Shown here: piece by piece, positions 54,966-64,000 of the stretch
Layout of the letters: each line of letters begins with the position of its first letter
Position numbering within the stretch: the stretch's first letter is position 1
Source of the DNA: Aricia agestis
Lineage: Eukaryota > Arthropoda > Insecta > Lepidoptera > Lycaenidae
NCBI RefSeq assembly: GCF_905147365.1
Contig: NC_056409.1
Span: forward strand, 10,359,001-10,423,000
DNA: 64,000 nt
Direction: 5' to 3'
The notes under the pieces: model-generated
Told to the model about the DNA's origin: nothing
Databases searched by the model: none
What the model saw: only the letters and a program-made list of their open reading frames with translations
Made by a program: the position numbers and the translations under genes

Positions 54966-55368
54966 TGTGGCCGCTTGGAAGATGAAGCGTTCGAGACCGG
55001 TTTCCTGCACGATATAATTTGTTGCTAATAGTTTGTGTATTCTCAAAACACTCGAAATATTTCGTGTAAAGATCGCTCGAGTCATACAACTTATAAGTGC
55101 AGCTAGGGACCGGTAGATGTCCGGATTCGTACACAAATTCACCCTCCTATTGGTGGATATGTAGCAAAGTAGTTGTCAAATCCTACTATTATAAAGGCGA
55201 AAGTTTGTTTGGATGTGTGGATGTATGGATGTTTGTTACTCTTTCACGCAAAAACTACTGAACGGATTTGAATAAAACTTTACAATAACATAGGTTATAC
55301 ATCAGAATAACACATAGGCTACAATTTTAACCGACGCGATAGTTTACTAGGTAACTAAAAAGAGTGAA
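54966..55368. other. Intergenic DNA with a repeat fragment at 55,190-55,330
   Basis: 'aaaggcgaaagtttgtttgg', 'tttcacgcaaaaactactga' and 'ggatttgaataaaactttac' mark a fragment of another common lepidopteran repeat. The rest is plain. Confidence 0.45.
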
Positions 55369-55775
55369 ATTATTATTTTTAACAAAAAATTAAAACCGAC
55401 TTCCAAGGTAAAAACAATAATAACATCCTTATAATATGAACTAAAAAGTATTAAATAATTTTTCCTATCTAATAGTGCCTTTTTTCCGAATTCGGCTAAA
55501 ACTCTACTATTTCTGTACTCAATCTTCATCATTTTGAAGTCGGTGCCAGTTCCAAAAGTTTCAAATATTCTGGCAGACTGAAGATTCAGCTATATCTGGT
55601 ACCGACTTCAAAATGATGAAGATTGAGTACAGAAATAGTAGAGTTTTAGCCGAATTCGGAAAAAGGCACTATTAGATAGGAAAAATTATTTAATACTTTT
55701 TAGTTCATATTATAAGGATGTTATTATTGTTTTTACCTTGGAAGTAGGTTTTAATTTTTTGTTAAAAATAATAAT
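55369..55775. repeat. Giant hairpin: 181-bp and 180-bp arms, 46-bp spacer
   Basis: Arms 55,369-55,549 and 55,596-55,775 are inverse copies differing by about one substitution near 'aaaaccgacttcc', one T in a T run, and one base near the spacer. Each arm contains 'ccgaattcggctaaaactct' and ends at 'tgaagtcggt'. The small divergence implies a recent inverted duplication or gene-conversion-maintained arms. Confidence 0.9.
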
Positions 55776-55877
55776 ATAACATAAGGTAAATTTTTCATTT
55801 TCTCCTTTATAAACCTTGTAACTTACCTACGTCGTCATCTAACTAAAATTTCCCGGCTCTCCGTTTATGCAAATAAT

Positions 55878-56100
55878 CGGCCAAGTACGAGTCGGACTCG
55901 CGCACGAAAGGTTCCGTACCATTATAGAACATGATTAGGCCAAAATTTGTATTTTTTGTATGGGAGCCCCTATTAATTTTTTATTTACTTAATATTAATA
56001 TTTTATTAAATATTAAAGTACATATAAAACTAAGGATTGTGTGAAAAATTCAAGTACCTGCCCTTTCGCTATTATTGATATAGAGCAAAAAAGGCCAAAA
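55878..56100 (-). repeat. TTCCGT-family repeat, minus strand, partial
   Basis: 'cggccaagtacgagtcggac' then 'ggttccgtaccattatagaa' and 'tgtatgggagcccc'; truncated on its right side. Confidence 0.75.
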
Positions 56101-56232
56101 AAATTTTGGAGGTTAGGATTGCGCAGCTGTCGAATATTCCTCCAGGGAACATTCAAGCAGAAAATTTGTATTAGTGTACTGTGTAACCTACATTTTGATT
56201 CTGTGATTCTTGGAGAGACACTGTTTGTCGAC

Positions 56233-56406
56233 TGTCTATCTGTTACCTCTTCACGCCCAAACCGCTGAAGCGATTATTCTGAAATTTGGTATAGAGATAC
56301 TTTGAGCCCCGGAAAATGATATAGGATACTTTTTATTCCGGAAAAGTAAACAGTTCTCCCGCCTCAAACGATTTTAGGCGCAACGGAGTTGTGGGCGTCG
56401 TCTAGT
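56233..56406 (-). repeat. 9.1-kb family repeat, minus strand
   Basis: Runs from 'gttacctcttcacgccca' to 'gcgcaacggagttgtgggcg' and 'tctagta', the inverse of 9,131-9,300. Confidence 0.75.
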
Positions 56407-57368
56407 ATTATCAAAGGTTTTTGCTCAGAACGGTCTCTATATTTTTCCATTCCGAACTCAAAACACAATCATTTCCTATCTCTTCGACGTCTGCGGTTGG
56501 CAGCACCCGTTTGTAAGGGGTAATCATTTGGATCACGTTTTCAGTACGTGAGATAGCGAGCGCAATCGGCCGATATGCCATCGGTCACGACCCGCCAACA
56601 ATACGATGCATTAGCATTGCGTGGGCACTAATTGATACATTCAGCTATCGCGATCCAATCAGGCCGCCCTATGCGTGCAGAGGCAGAATTATACCAGTAT
56701 TTTATTCCATATGCAATCTTATGGGTTTTGCTAATATTATTGAGAATTGTGACATAAAAATATCATATGAAGCCCTTTATCTCTTTAATTTTACTACCGT
56801 AGTCTTACAGCCGCATTCAGAGACATTTAACGATGATTAAACTTTAATTTAATAAAGAGTTTGACAGATAAGGTATAGGGCATAAGTCAAAACATTAAGT
56901 TAATTACAATTAAGTACATAATAAACTCGACTTTCACTAACAAATTGCTATATGAAGGCCTCTGCGACGTATACGCTTGTGTACATCCAAAATAGATAGA
57001 TATAGATAATAGATTTAAGTGGGTGGGTGGGATCTTCGAGAAGGAGTAAAGCTCAATTTCATAGCTGATATTTCATAGCTAAGGAAGGTCTGGCCCACGC
57101 GGGCTCTTACTCTATAGTGTCAAGATTGCAGAGTAAGGATTTATTATATAGGGGCTGAGATAGAAATACATAGTAAACATTAACTTTTTATAATATAAAT
57201 GCAACTGCAATATTGCTTTAATCTTAGGCTCTACCTTTTCACAACCCACCAAAAGGTAACAAAATCGATGTTAAGATATATATAATTTTTGGTAAGCACC
57301 TCACGAATTTCGTCGATTTGTGCTGCGCCCATACAAGAAGCTGAAAGGAAATGAAAAATAGATTCATA
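56407..57368. other. Intergenic DNA, no gene seen
   Basis: A moderately GC-rich stretch at 56,460-56,690 has inverted-looking 'ggatcacg' and 'cgcgatcc' but no resolved element. The final TA (57,367-57,368) is the mariner target duplication. Confidence 0.45.
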
Positions 57369-58661
57369 CGAGGGCTGCTATTTATGTATCCGGAATTAAA
57401 AAAAGAAACAAACATATATCATTTAATATGGTTTTATTGCTTTTCAAAATATTCGCCGCGATGATCGACACACTTTTGCATACGCTGGAACCAATTTTCA
57501 TAGCACTTTTTCCATTCTGATTGAGGTATCTCCAAAACGTGCATTTTGAACGCATCAACAGCCTCTTCGCGGCTCGAAAAACGTTGACCACGTAATTTGT
57601 TCTTCGCGTATGGAAATAAAAAGAAATCGTTAGGTGCCAAATCAGGGCTGTACGGCGGATGACCAGTCAACTCGATCTTTTGACCCTCCAAAAACTGAGT
57701 TGTTTCAGCTGAGGTGTGACAGCTAGCATTGTCGTGATGTAATATGATTCTGCGTTGTCGGTTGTCCTTTCTTATTTCTTCAAAGACTTCTGGTAAACAA
57801 ATGGTCGTATACCATTCAGAATTAACCGTTTTACGATTCTCTAATGGCACTGTAGCCACATGTCCATTAATTCCAAAAAAACAGGCGACCATTTGCTTCA
57901 AAGCACTTTTTGCACGAGTAACTTTTGTTGGTTTCGGCTCATCTTGGAACACCCACACCGTTGACTGTTGTTTAGTTTCGGGGTCATATGCATAGATCCA
58001 AGATTCATCACCTGTGTAGATATTATAAACGGCTTTTGACGTACCACGGTTGTATTTTTTTATCATTTTTTTTGCACCAATCGACACGAGCCCGTTTTTG
58101 ATCGATTGTCAAGTTGTGCGGAATCCAACGCGAAAATATTTTTTTTACAGCCAAATGTTCGTGTAATATCTTATGTATGCTCGTCATACTTATGCCTAAG
58201 GACGCCTCTATCTCGCGATATGTAACATGACGATCACGCATTATTAGTTCCCGCACAGCATCTATATTTTGTGGGACAACAGCTGTTTTTGGGCGACCTT
58301 CTTTATTTTCATCCGTGAGCATAGACCGCCCACGATTAAACTCACTGTACCAGTGATAAACAGTGGTTTTTGATGGTGCTTCATCTCCAAAAGTTGCGGT
58401 GAGTTGAATAAAGCATTGTTGTTGATTTAGCCCACGCCGAAAATCGTAGTAAATCATTGCACGAAAATGTTCACGCGTTAAATCCATGGCAAATGAAGAC
58501 ACGCAATTTTCAAAATGACGCCACAATGGAAAAATAATTGACAGTCACATGAAACAAAATGTATTTTTCAACCAAAGAGTTCTATTTTCAAATGTTGTAA
58601 TTACTTTTTAAATATTGTTCTTGTAAGTGGCCAGTTCCGGATACATAAATAGCAGCCCTCG
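57369..58661 (-). mobile_element. mariner transposon, 1,293 bp, perfect 27-bp ends
   Basis: Inverted ends 57,369-57,395 and 58,635-58,661 are identical over 27 bp (start CGAGGGCTGCTATTTATG), flanked by TA at 57,367-57,368 and 58,662-58,663. The length and TA target are standard for mariner. It encloses one transposase gene on the minus strand. Perfect ends imply a young copy. Confidence 0.95.
57434..58487 (-). pseudogene. mariner transposase (DD34D), one-base frameshift
   Basis: Start chosen at ATG 58,487 (MDLTREHF); the frame is open farther upstream without another ATG. About 350 codons, normal for mariner. N-terminal helix-turn-helix DNA-binding domain ('YYDFRRGLNQQQCF', 'TTVYHWYSEFNRGRS', 'RPKTAVVPQN', 'TYREIEASLGISMTSIHKIL'), then the catalytic domain with Asp residues in 'TGDESWIY', 'HHDNAS' and 'APNDFF'; 34 residues separate the last two, i.e. 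DD34D. One extra base in a run of eight T (58,066-58,073 on the plus strand; A on the coding strand) shifts the frame between 'RVDWCKK' and 'KKYNRG', so the two halves lie in different frames. Otherwise no stop. It would cut and paste the element; this copy cannot make the full enzyme unless the run length is a sequencing error. Confidence 0.92.
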
Positions 58662-58663
58662 TA

Positions 58664-59072
58664 CGTGTCACTAAATTTGTGTATCTCTTGCAACCAAAAA
58701 AAGTCTCTCTTACCCGGTAATAGAAGCTAAAATTGCGTTATGTATAACATTGAATGCAGCATTGTTATTGCACCTTTAGCTTTAGGGGAAAATTTGACCA
58801 TTTGTTCGTATTGACAATGTAAAAAATGTACTTTTTTACTGCACCGAATTGAACTGAGTCATATTTTTGTCGCGGTAATCCTATTGAAATAAACATTAAA
58901 TGGGCGACAAGTTTTGTATTTCATTGCAGATCGATCGTTGATATAAAACTATAGATTCGATAAATAAAAAATATCCCACAAAATGTTGGTACTTGGGATT
59001 AAATTTTATATAACAGCAGATGCAAAGATCAAATTGTGGTTCTAGGTAGCAATCATACGTAACGTACGCTAA
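58664..59072. other. AT-rich intergenic DNA
   Basis: Nothing recognised. Confidence 0.45.
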
Positions 59073-59150
59073 CACTGTTTTTCCATACAAACGTATTCCC
59101 TTGTTTTCTCCCTGGACACCATTTTTTATATTGTATAAAAAATGGTGTCC
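59073..59150. repeat. Terminal fragment of the GAGGA-end element joined to a palindrome
   Basis: 'ctgtttttccatacaaacgt' and 'ccctggac' match 42,880-42,934. At 59,114-59,150 a 17-bp perfect hairpin (GGACACCATTTTTTATA, 3-base loop) begins inside the matching sequence. Confidence 0.65.
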
Positions 59151-59279
59151 ATATTGGGATCTGTTAAATCTATGCCTCTACGTTCTATTTTTTCTAAATT
59201 TACTAATCTATACATAATATTATAAAACAAAGTCGCTTTTTTCCCTCATGTCCCTGTGTTCCCTTTAATCTTTAAAACT

Positions 59280-59660
59280 ACGCAACGGACTTTAATGATT
59301 CTTTCAGTGTTAGATAGCCCATTTATCGAGGAAGGCTATAGGGTATATTTTAACACGCTAAGACTAATAGGAGCGAAGAAATAGAGGAAAATGTGGAAAA
59401 AATGGCGAAAATTATTTGAAAATGCTTATTTTAACGCGCTAATCTCAGGAACTACTGGTCCGATTTGAACAATTCTTTCAGTGTTAGATAGCCCATTTAT
59501 AGAGAAAGGCTATAGGCTATATTTTATCACGCTAAGAGTAATAGGAGAATGTGGAAAAAACGGGGGAAATTAATTGAAAGGGCTTATCTCGCGAACTACT
59601 GGAGTAATTTTTATGTTATTTGGCACCGATAAGAAGTAGACCACGTGAAGGATCATAGGC
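59280..59660 (-). repeat. 4.3-kb family repeat, with a tandem duplication of about 172 bp
   Basis: The phrase 'gtgttagatagcccattta' occurs at about 59,308 and 59,480, each followed by 'aggctatagg' and 'cacgctaag'. The right part ('cgcgaactactggagtaatt', 'aggatcataggctat') matches 4,360-4,440 inverted. Confidence 0.65.
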
Positions 59661-60340
59661 TATCGATTGTAATCAGTTTTTCAGTTAAAAAAAATAATAA
59701 AACAATAATATTATTATTCAAGATCTTCATCGATGGTATTCAAAGACTTAATGACAACTTTAGCCGTTAATCATTGATTTTTTTTTTCGAAAGGGTATAT
59801 AAAGCTACTGGTCTGGTTAAGACCATGGTAGTTTAATCGTGGCTATAACTAGTCTGTTGATAGTTGGTTTGGAGATAATCATTGAACGATGCCTAAAGAC
59901 ATAAGTTTTTCAACAAATAATGATAAAGAACCAGATGTTGTGTTTCATAATTTTCATTCCTCAATTTAAAACACATTAAAGTAAATTAAGACATCTGGTT
60001 ACCAACAGCGTGTATGCCAGTAATCATATCCAGCAGCAGATGTTCAACGTCGCTCGCGACTTTGTTTGCGTTGTAATTGTAGGTGGCGAAATCCTAGATA
60101 GGAACCAAGTACATGCATACTGATTTTTAAAAATGACCCAAGTTCTTTACCCTTATTTTTTTTAATTTATTTTTTAATTTATTTAATTAAAATTATTAGA
60201 CAAACCATTACATAACTATATGATATATCAACGTCGTAGCCTTGGTCTATTTAGCATCAAATAGGTAGGCTCAAGTTATATTAATCATCTTATGGAGGTA
60301 TGGAGTAGGGAAGTGGCCCGAGAAGAAGAATTTTTTTTAA
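59661..60340. other. AT-rich intergenic DNA, no gene seen
   Basis: No ORF or repeat end recognised. Confidence 0.45.
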
Positions 60341-60420
60341 TTATATTTCCCTGGCCCTCTCCCCAATGATGGTGCGATATCCTGGCGCCATTATTAGGGA
60401 GAAGGCCAAGGAAATATAAT
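60341..60420. mobile_element. 80-bp foldback sequence
   Basis: 'ttatatttccctggccctct' and complemented 'ttatatttccttggccttct' pair over more than 30 bp with several mismatches; small loop near 'gcgatatcc'. It is followed by an A run. Confidence 0.65.
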
Positions 60421-60442
60421 AAAAAAAAAACGTTAATCGTAC

Positions 60443-60582
60443 GGGAGCCGTACATTTTTTCGGTTTAAAAGATTCCTAAGTCCTTTCCCGGGACTCAAGG
60501 TATTCTCAGCAAAATCGGTTCTGCGGTTTGGGCGTGAAGAGGTACCAGAATAACATATCAAATTTATAATATTAGTATAGAT
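60443..60582 (+). repeat. 9.1-kb family repeat, right part
   Basis: 'gagccgtacattttttcggt', 'aaaatcggttctgcggtttg', 'gcgtgaagaggta' and 'tataatattagtatag'. Confidence 0.7.
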
Positions 60583-60950
60583 GTAAGCTTCTGCCATTTT
60601 AAACTGTATCGTACAGCAAAATACTCTTACCGCGCGGCTCGTTTTAATATAGAAGTCGCGCGGCTGCCGCACAACTCGCGAAGGCAGTATAAATATCCAC
60701 GTACGTTATACACTGTATAACTCGTATATGCTAATTTCCTATACGTCCACCTCATATGCGATTCCGGTAAAATCCCAGCTATCTTTGGATATTCGTTTCA
60801 GCTCTGGGTCAGGCTATTTATTTCACTCTGACCTCTATACTTTAGGAATGATCCAGTTACATTAATCTTTATTATGAATGACCTAGCTTTTATATTTAAA
60901 ATACTGAGCTCGTAGTCCCCGAATCTATCAACGAGGAATCCTAGTTTCGG

Positions 60951-62007
60951 TCTGTCCGTCCGTCTGTCCGCGGTTTTGCTCAGAGACTATAGGGCCTACA
61001 AATCCGTAATTCGTCATGAATGCACATCTTATTGATGCCGACAAAATGGTATATAAAATCTTTAAAAAAAAATTACGGTAGCTCCCCTACACATCAATGC
61101 GGGGGTGATTTTTTTTTCGCGTCCACCCCGTGTGGGGTGTCGATGGGTAGGTTTTTTTTAAATATTACGAGTAAGTATTAAAAGATAATTTTACGATTTA
61201 GGGACCCATTTGTGAAATATGAAGTTTTAAAGGGAAAAAAATCGTTAGAGTCCAGTGTCCGTCTTCTACCAGCTAAACAGTTGCTTCTGAAAATGTGAAA
61301 AAATTCACAAGAGTAGGAAATATGCTGAATTTAAAAGAAAAACTATCACGGCTTAGAAGACTTGATAAGTTATTGAGTAATAGTCGATCAACTAAAAAAA
61401 TGTATTTGTAGAAGTACAAAGGAACTTTTCGTTCAAATTCCTTTGAACGTAACTGAGATGATATTGTTAGTAGTGTAATAAAACACGTTAATACACTACT
61501 AACGTCGTGCTAATAGCATGCTAGTATCTACGTTAACGCCTCCGTGGTCTAGTGGTATAGAGCGCGGCTCTTGACTCGGAGGTCGTGGGTTCGATTCCCG
61601 CGTTGGAAACATGTTATTTCCAAGTTTGGTTAGGACAATGCAGGCTGATCACCTGATTGTCTGACAAGTAAGATGATCCATGCGTCGGATGGGCATGTAA
61701 AAAGTCGGTCCTGCGCCTGATCTCTCGCCAGTCGTGTCGGTCTTCCGTCCCACTGGGTTATGAGAGTAAAGGAATAGAGAGTGCCCTTGTGTACTGCGCA
61801 CACACTTGGGCACTATAAAATTACTCCTGCGTAGCTGGCCTGGTTTCAATGAAACCGGCCACCGTCACCGAAACCGGTGTGGGAGCTATTAATAAAACAC
61901 GTTACAAATGCGCAATATTGACCATACAAAAATTATCAAAACAAGTGGTACTACTACGGAACCCTGTAGGTATTGCGCGTGGCACGACAGGCACTTGGCC
62001 GGTTTTT
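60951..62007 (+). repeat. TTCCGT-type repeat, interrupted by a SINE
   Basis: Starts with 'tctgtccgtccgtctgtccg' and ends 'ggcacttggccggtttttta'. The segment 'tagtcgatcaactaaaaaaa' to 'gttagtagtgta' matches 45,847-46,140 inverted. The SINE at 61,491-61,889 lies inside. Confidence 0.75.
61491..61889 (+). mobile_element. tRNA-derived SINE carrying a transduced 5' flank, 15-bp target duplication
   Basis: Flanked by TAATAAAACACGTTA at 61,476-61,490 and 61,890-61,904. From the left: 14 bases 'atacactactaacg', mostly inverse to the upstream host sequence; then 61,505-61,534, identical to the unique flank of the 16,143-16,502 SINE including its target duplication; then the SINE itself (A box 'tggtctagtggtatagagc', B box 'ggttcgattcc', ending 'gtgtgggagctat'). 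The body is very similar to the 16-kb copy. Confidence 0.85.
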
Positions 62008-63157
62008 TATATCTTAAAATATTTTCTTTTGTCTATACAAATAAAATACTTAAATAGCAGACACTTACATACAAATTAAATAGAGCGACTTCTTGTACTT
62101 ATATTGTAAAGTCCTAAGTCTTCAGAGAATTAATGACAGGCTCTTTTTGTTATTAGTAAGTTGTCGTTCAATACAATTAATATCGTGCTAGAGAAATTAA
62201 TATTAATTAATGTTTAATTTAAAAATATATAAGTTTTTTTATTATAAGTAAATAAACATAATATTACTTTCTCCAAACCTTGTCAGACCAATTAAATATT
62301 AATTGGCCGAAGCAAGTATTTCGGGTTTTTTGACCTGCACTTTGCAGGTAATCAATTCTTTCCTGAATTAAGAGCTCACCTGACTCTAAAAATCAAACAT
62401 CGTCCTTCTCTCTTCACACTCACGCCCGTCTTTCATATGCCAGGTGAAAAAGGACGGCGCGGAATCATCGCCGAGTTAGTTTTACTTGAATAAAAGACGA
62501 ACTATAATGATTATGAAAAAAGTGTTTTGAGCAAATTTAGGTTTTATCAATACCTTTTTAGATATTAAAAAATATTAAAGAAAAGACAGCAAACTTCGAA
62601 GATCCAAGCAAAAATGTGTCTAAAACAAGGTTTTTTGTAAAAAAGAAACTATCGAGCATTTTATGAGTAATCGTGTTTTCATCTTGAGCATTTAATCTTT
62701 ATGAACTGAAGTTACTTGTGTCAAAAAATCAGTTTTCTAGACCCTACAGATTTTGAGATCTACGTTAAAGTATGTAGTCAAGTTAGGGTCATATGGGCTC
62801 TTAATTACCACTTGGCCTCATGAATAGATTAAAATTCAAATACATTCTTTGACATTATTTACAATTCAGGTAGGTAAATAAATTTATATTTTTTTATTAA
62901 CGATCTATATTTACGTAACAGGTAGTTTTTTAACGGTGATGCAAAAAGTGTTGCAGAGTTTCACTATTGGTTTGTTTCATTTATTATATCCGAATGTGGT
63001 TATTCTGGTCTACAGTCCATTTCCATTATAATTTTGCTGTCTACGTAGGTATCTATTTAATTTACAAAGGAGACTTACAAACAATTGAAGACAAGTGGAT
63101 GAAGTGGCCAGTGGGAATTAGCATTTTAGAATATAAGAGCTCTACCACTCATTTTTA
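62008..63157. other. AT-rich intergenic DNA, no gene seen
   Basis: A small hairpin 'acctgcactttgcaggt' lies near 62,333. ORFs are short and unsupported. Confidence 0.45.
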
Positions 63158-63957
63158 AGGTTCCGTACCCAGAGGGTAAAAACGGGACCCTATTACTGAG
63201 ACTTCGATGTCTTGTCTGTCTATCTGTCCGTCTGTCTGTCTGTCTCCAGGCTGTGAACCGATATAGACTTCTGAAATTTTCGCAGATTGTGTATTTCTGG
63301 TGCCGCTATAACAACAAATACTAAAAACAAAATAAAGTTAAGAGGGGCTCCCATACAACAAACGTGATTTTTTTATCTTTTCGGCTCGTAATCCATTTTC
63401 TTCTCACGTTTTCAATGTTACATGACAACATGTAGGCACTTGAAATTGTCACCAATACCTTAATCATTATACATATAAATAAAATTGGAGTGTCTGTTTG
63501 TAATATTGAAAGAACTTTTTTTACTAAATGCATATGAATGTATATAGGGTACAGACACCTAAACAACATTTTTTTTCAATTTTTGTCTGTATATCTGTCT
63601 ATCTGTCTGTTCCGGCTAATCTCCGAAATGGCTGGAGCTATTTTGACGGGACTTTTTTAGGCACATAGCTGATGTAGTAAGGAATAACTAAGGCTACTTT
63701 TTAACCGACTTCCGAAAAGGAGAAGGATATTATTATTTCACTTTTTTATAAAGGAACCTTAAAAACGGATTTTTTTTTCTCTTTTTTATTATCTTTGTTA
63801 TCACATTTTGCTGACGCGGACGAAGTCGTGGGCAACAGCTAGTTACTACAGTAATTTAATATTTAATTACAAAATAAAAGAAAATCACACTTTTCCCCTA
63901 CTTTCGCTCTATAACGTAACGGTACGAAACCCTTCGTGCGCGAATCCGACTCGCCCA
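63158..63957 (+). repeat. TTCCGT-family repeat, interrupted
   Basis: Left part 63,158-63,470 ('ggttccgtacccagagggta', 'tctccaggctgtgaaccg', 'ggctcccatacaacaaacgt'); right part 63,860-63,957 ('ctttcgctctataacg', 'acccttcgtgcgcgaatcc'). The 63,474-63,842 repeat separates them. Confidence 0.75.
63474..63842 (+). repeat. Nested lepidopteran repeat, 'aattggagtgtctgtttgta ... gggcaacagctagt' type
   Basis: Contains 'ttccggctaatctccgaaat', 'gctgatgtagtaaggaataa' and 'gcggacgaagtcgtgggcaa'. A CCGACTTCC block lies at 63,702. Non-coding. It lies inside the TTCCGT repeat, so it is the younger insertion. Confidence 0.65.
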
Positions 63958-64000
63958 TTTTTTTCCCTTATAATTTGAACAAATCTTGTAACCTACCTAT

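Noticed and set aside
61545..61620. tRNA-like sequence with A and B boxes (also at 16.45, 30.62 and 53.5 kb)
   Set aside because: No complete acceptor stem, attached to a SINE body and flanked by target duplications; SINE heads rather than tRNA genes.

Overview
The window looks like lepidopteran (moth or butterfly) nuclear DNA. It is AT-rich and intergenic, with short GC-rich islands, and it is crowded with interspersed repeats whose ends are familiar from moth and butterfly genomes: the TTCCGT...CACTTGGCCGG repeat, the 'tataatattagta' tailed repeats, tRNA-derived SINEs, and many small foldback elements. There are no bacterial features. The species cannot be named from the sequence alone.

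Layout. The left edge (1-3.6 kb) holds the 3' two-thirds of a BEL/Pao LTR retrotransposon pol gene (reverse transcriptase, RNase H, integrase) followed by its 3' LTR. From 3.6 to 17.4 kb there is no gene, only intergenic DNA with foldback elements, a hAT-type element with a perfect 8-bp target duplication, a short poly(A)-tailed repeat, and a tRNA-SINE with a 12-bp target duplication. At 17.4-23.4 kb a full-length non-LTR retrotransposon (5.3 kb, with ORF1, APE endonuclease, reverse transcriptase and RNase H) sits inside an older TTCCGT-family repeat, with a 13-bp target duplication. Its ORF2 is broken by a single missing base. From 23.4 to 36.7 kb there are more repeats, including a SINE inside a foldback element.

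The only host-gene candidate is a GC-rich single-exon ORF on the minus strand (40,056-40,655, 199 codons) with a GC-rich upstream region. A second GC-rich patch lies at 36.74-36.91 kb. From 41 to 64 kb the sequence is again repeat-dominated. It includes a 1.4-kb structure of two opposing degenerate arrays, a 407-bp near-perfect hairpin at 55.4 kb, a 1,293-bp mariner transposon with perfect 27-bp inverted ends and a one-base frameshift in its transposase, and a SINE at 61.5 kb that carries flanking sequence from the SINE locus at 16.1 kb.

The genes do not form a pathway. The mobile-element proteins each serve their own mobilisation, the small elements carry only terminal signals and would depend on enzymes from elsewhere, and the 199-residue protein has no assigned role. 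The main interest is the nesting order of insertions, several of which can be dated relative to one another from target-site duplications.
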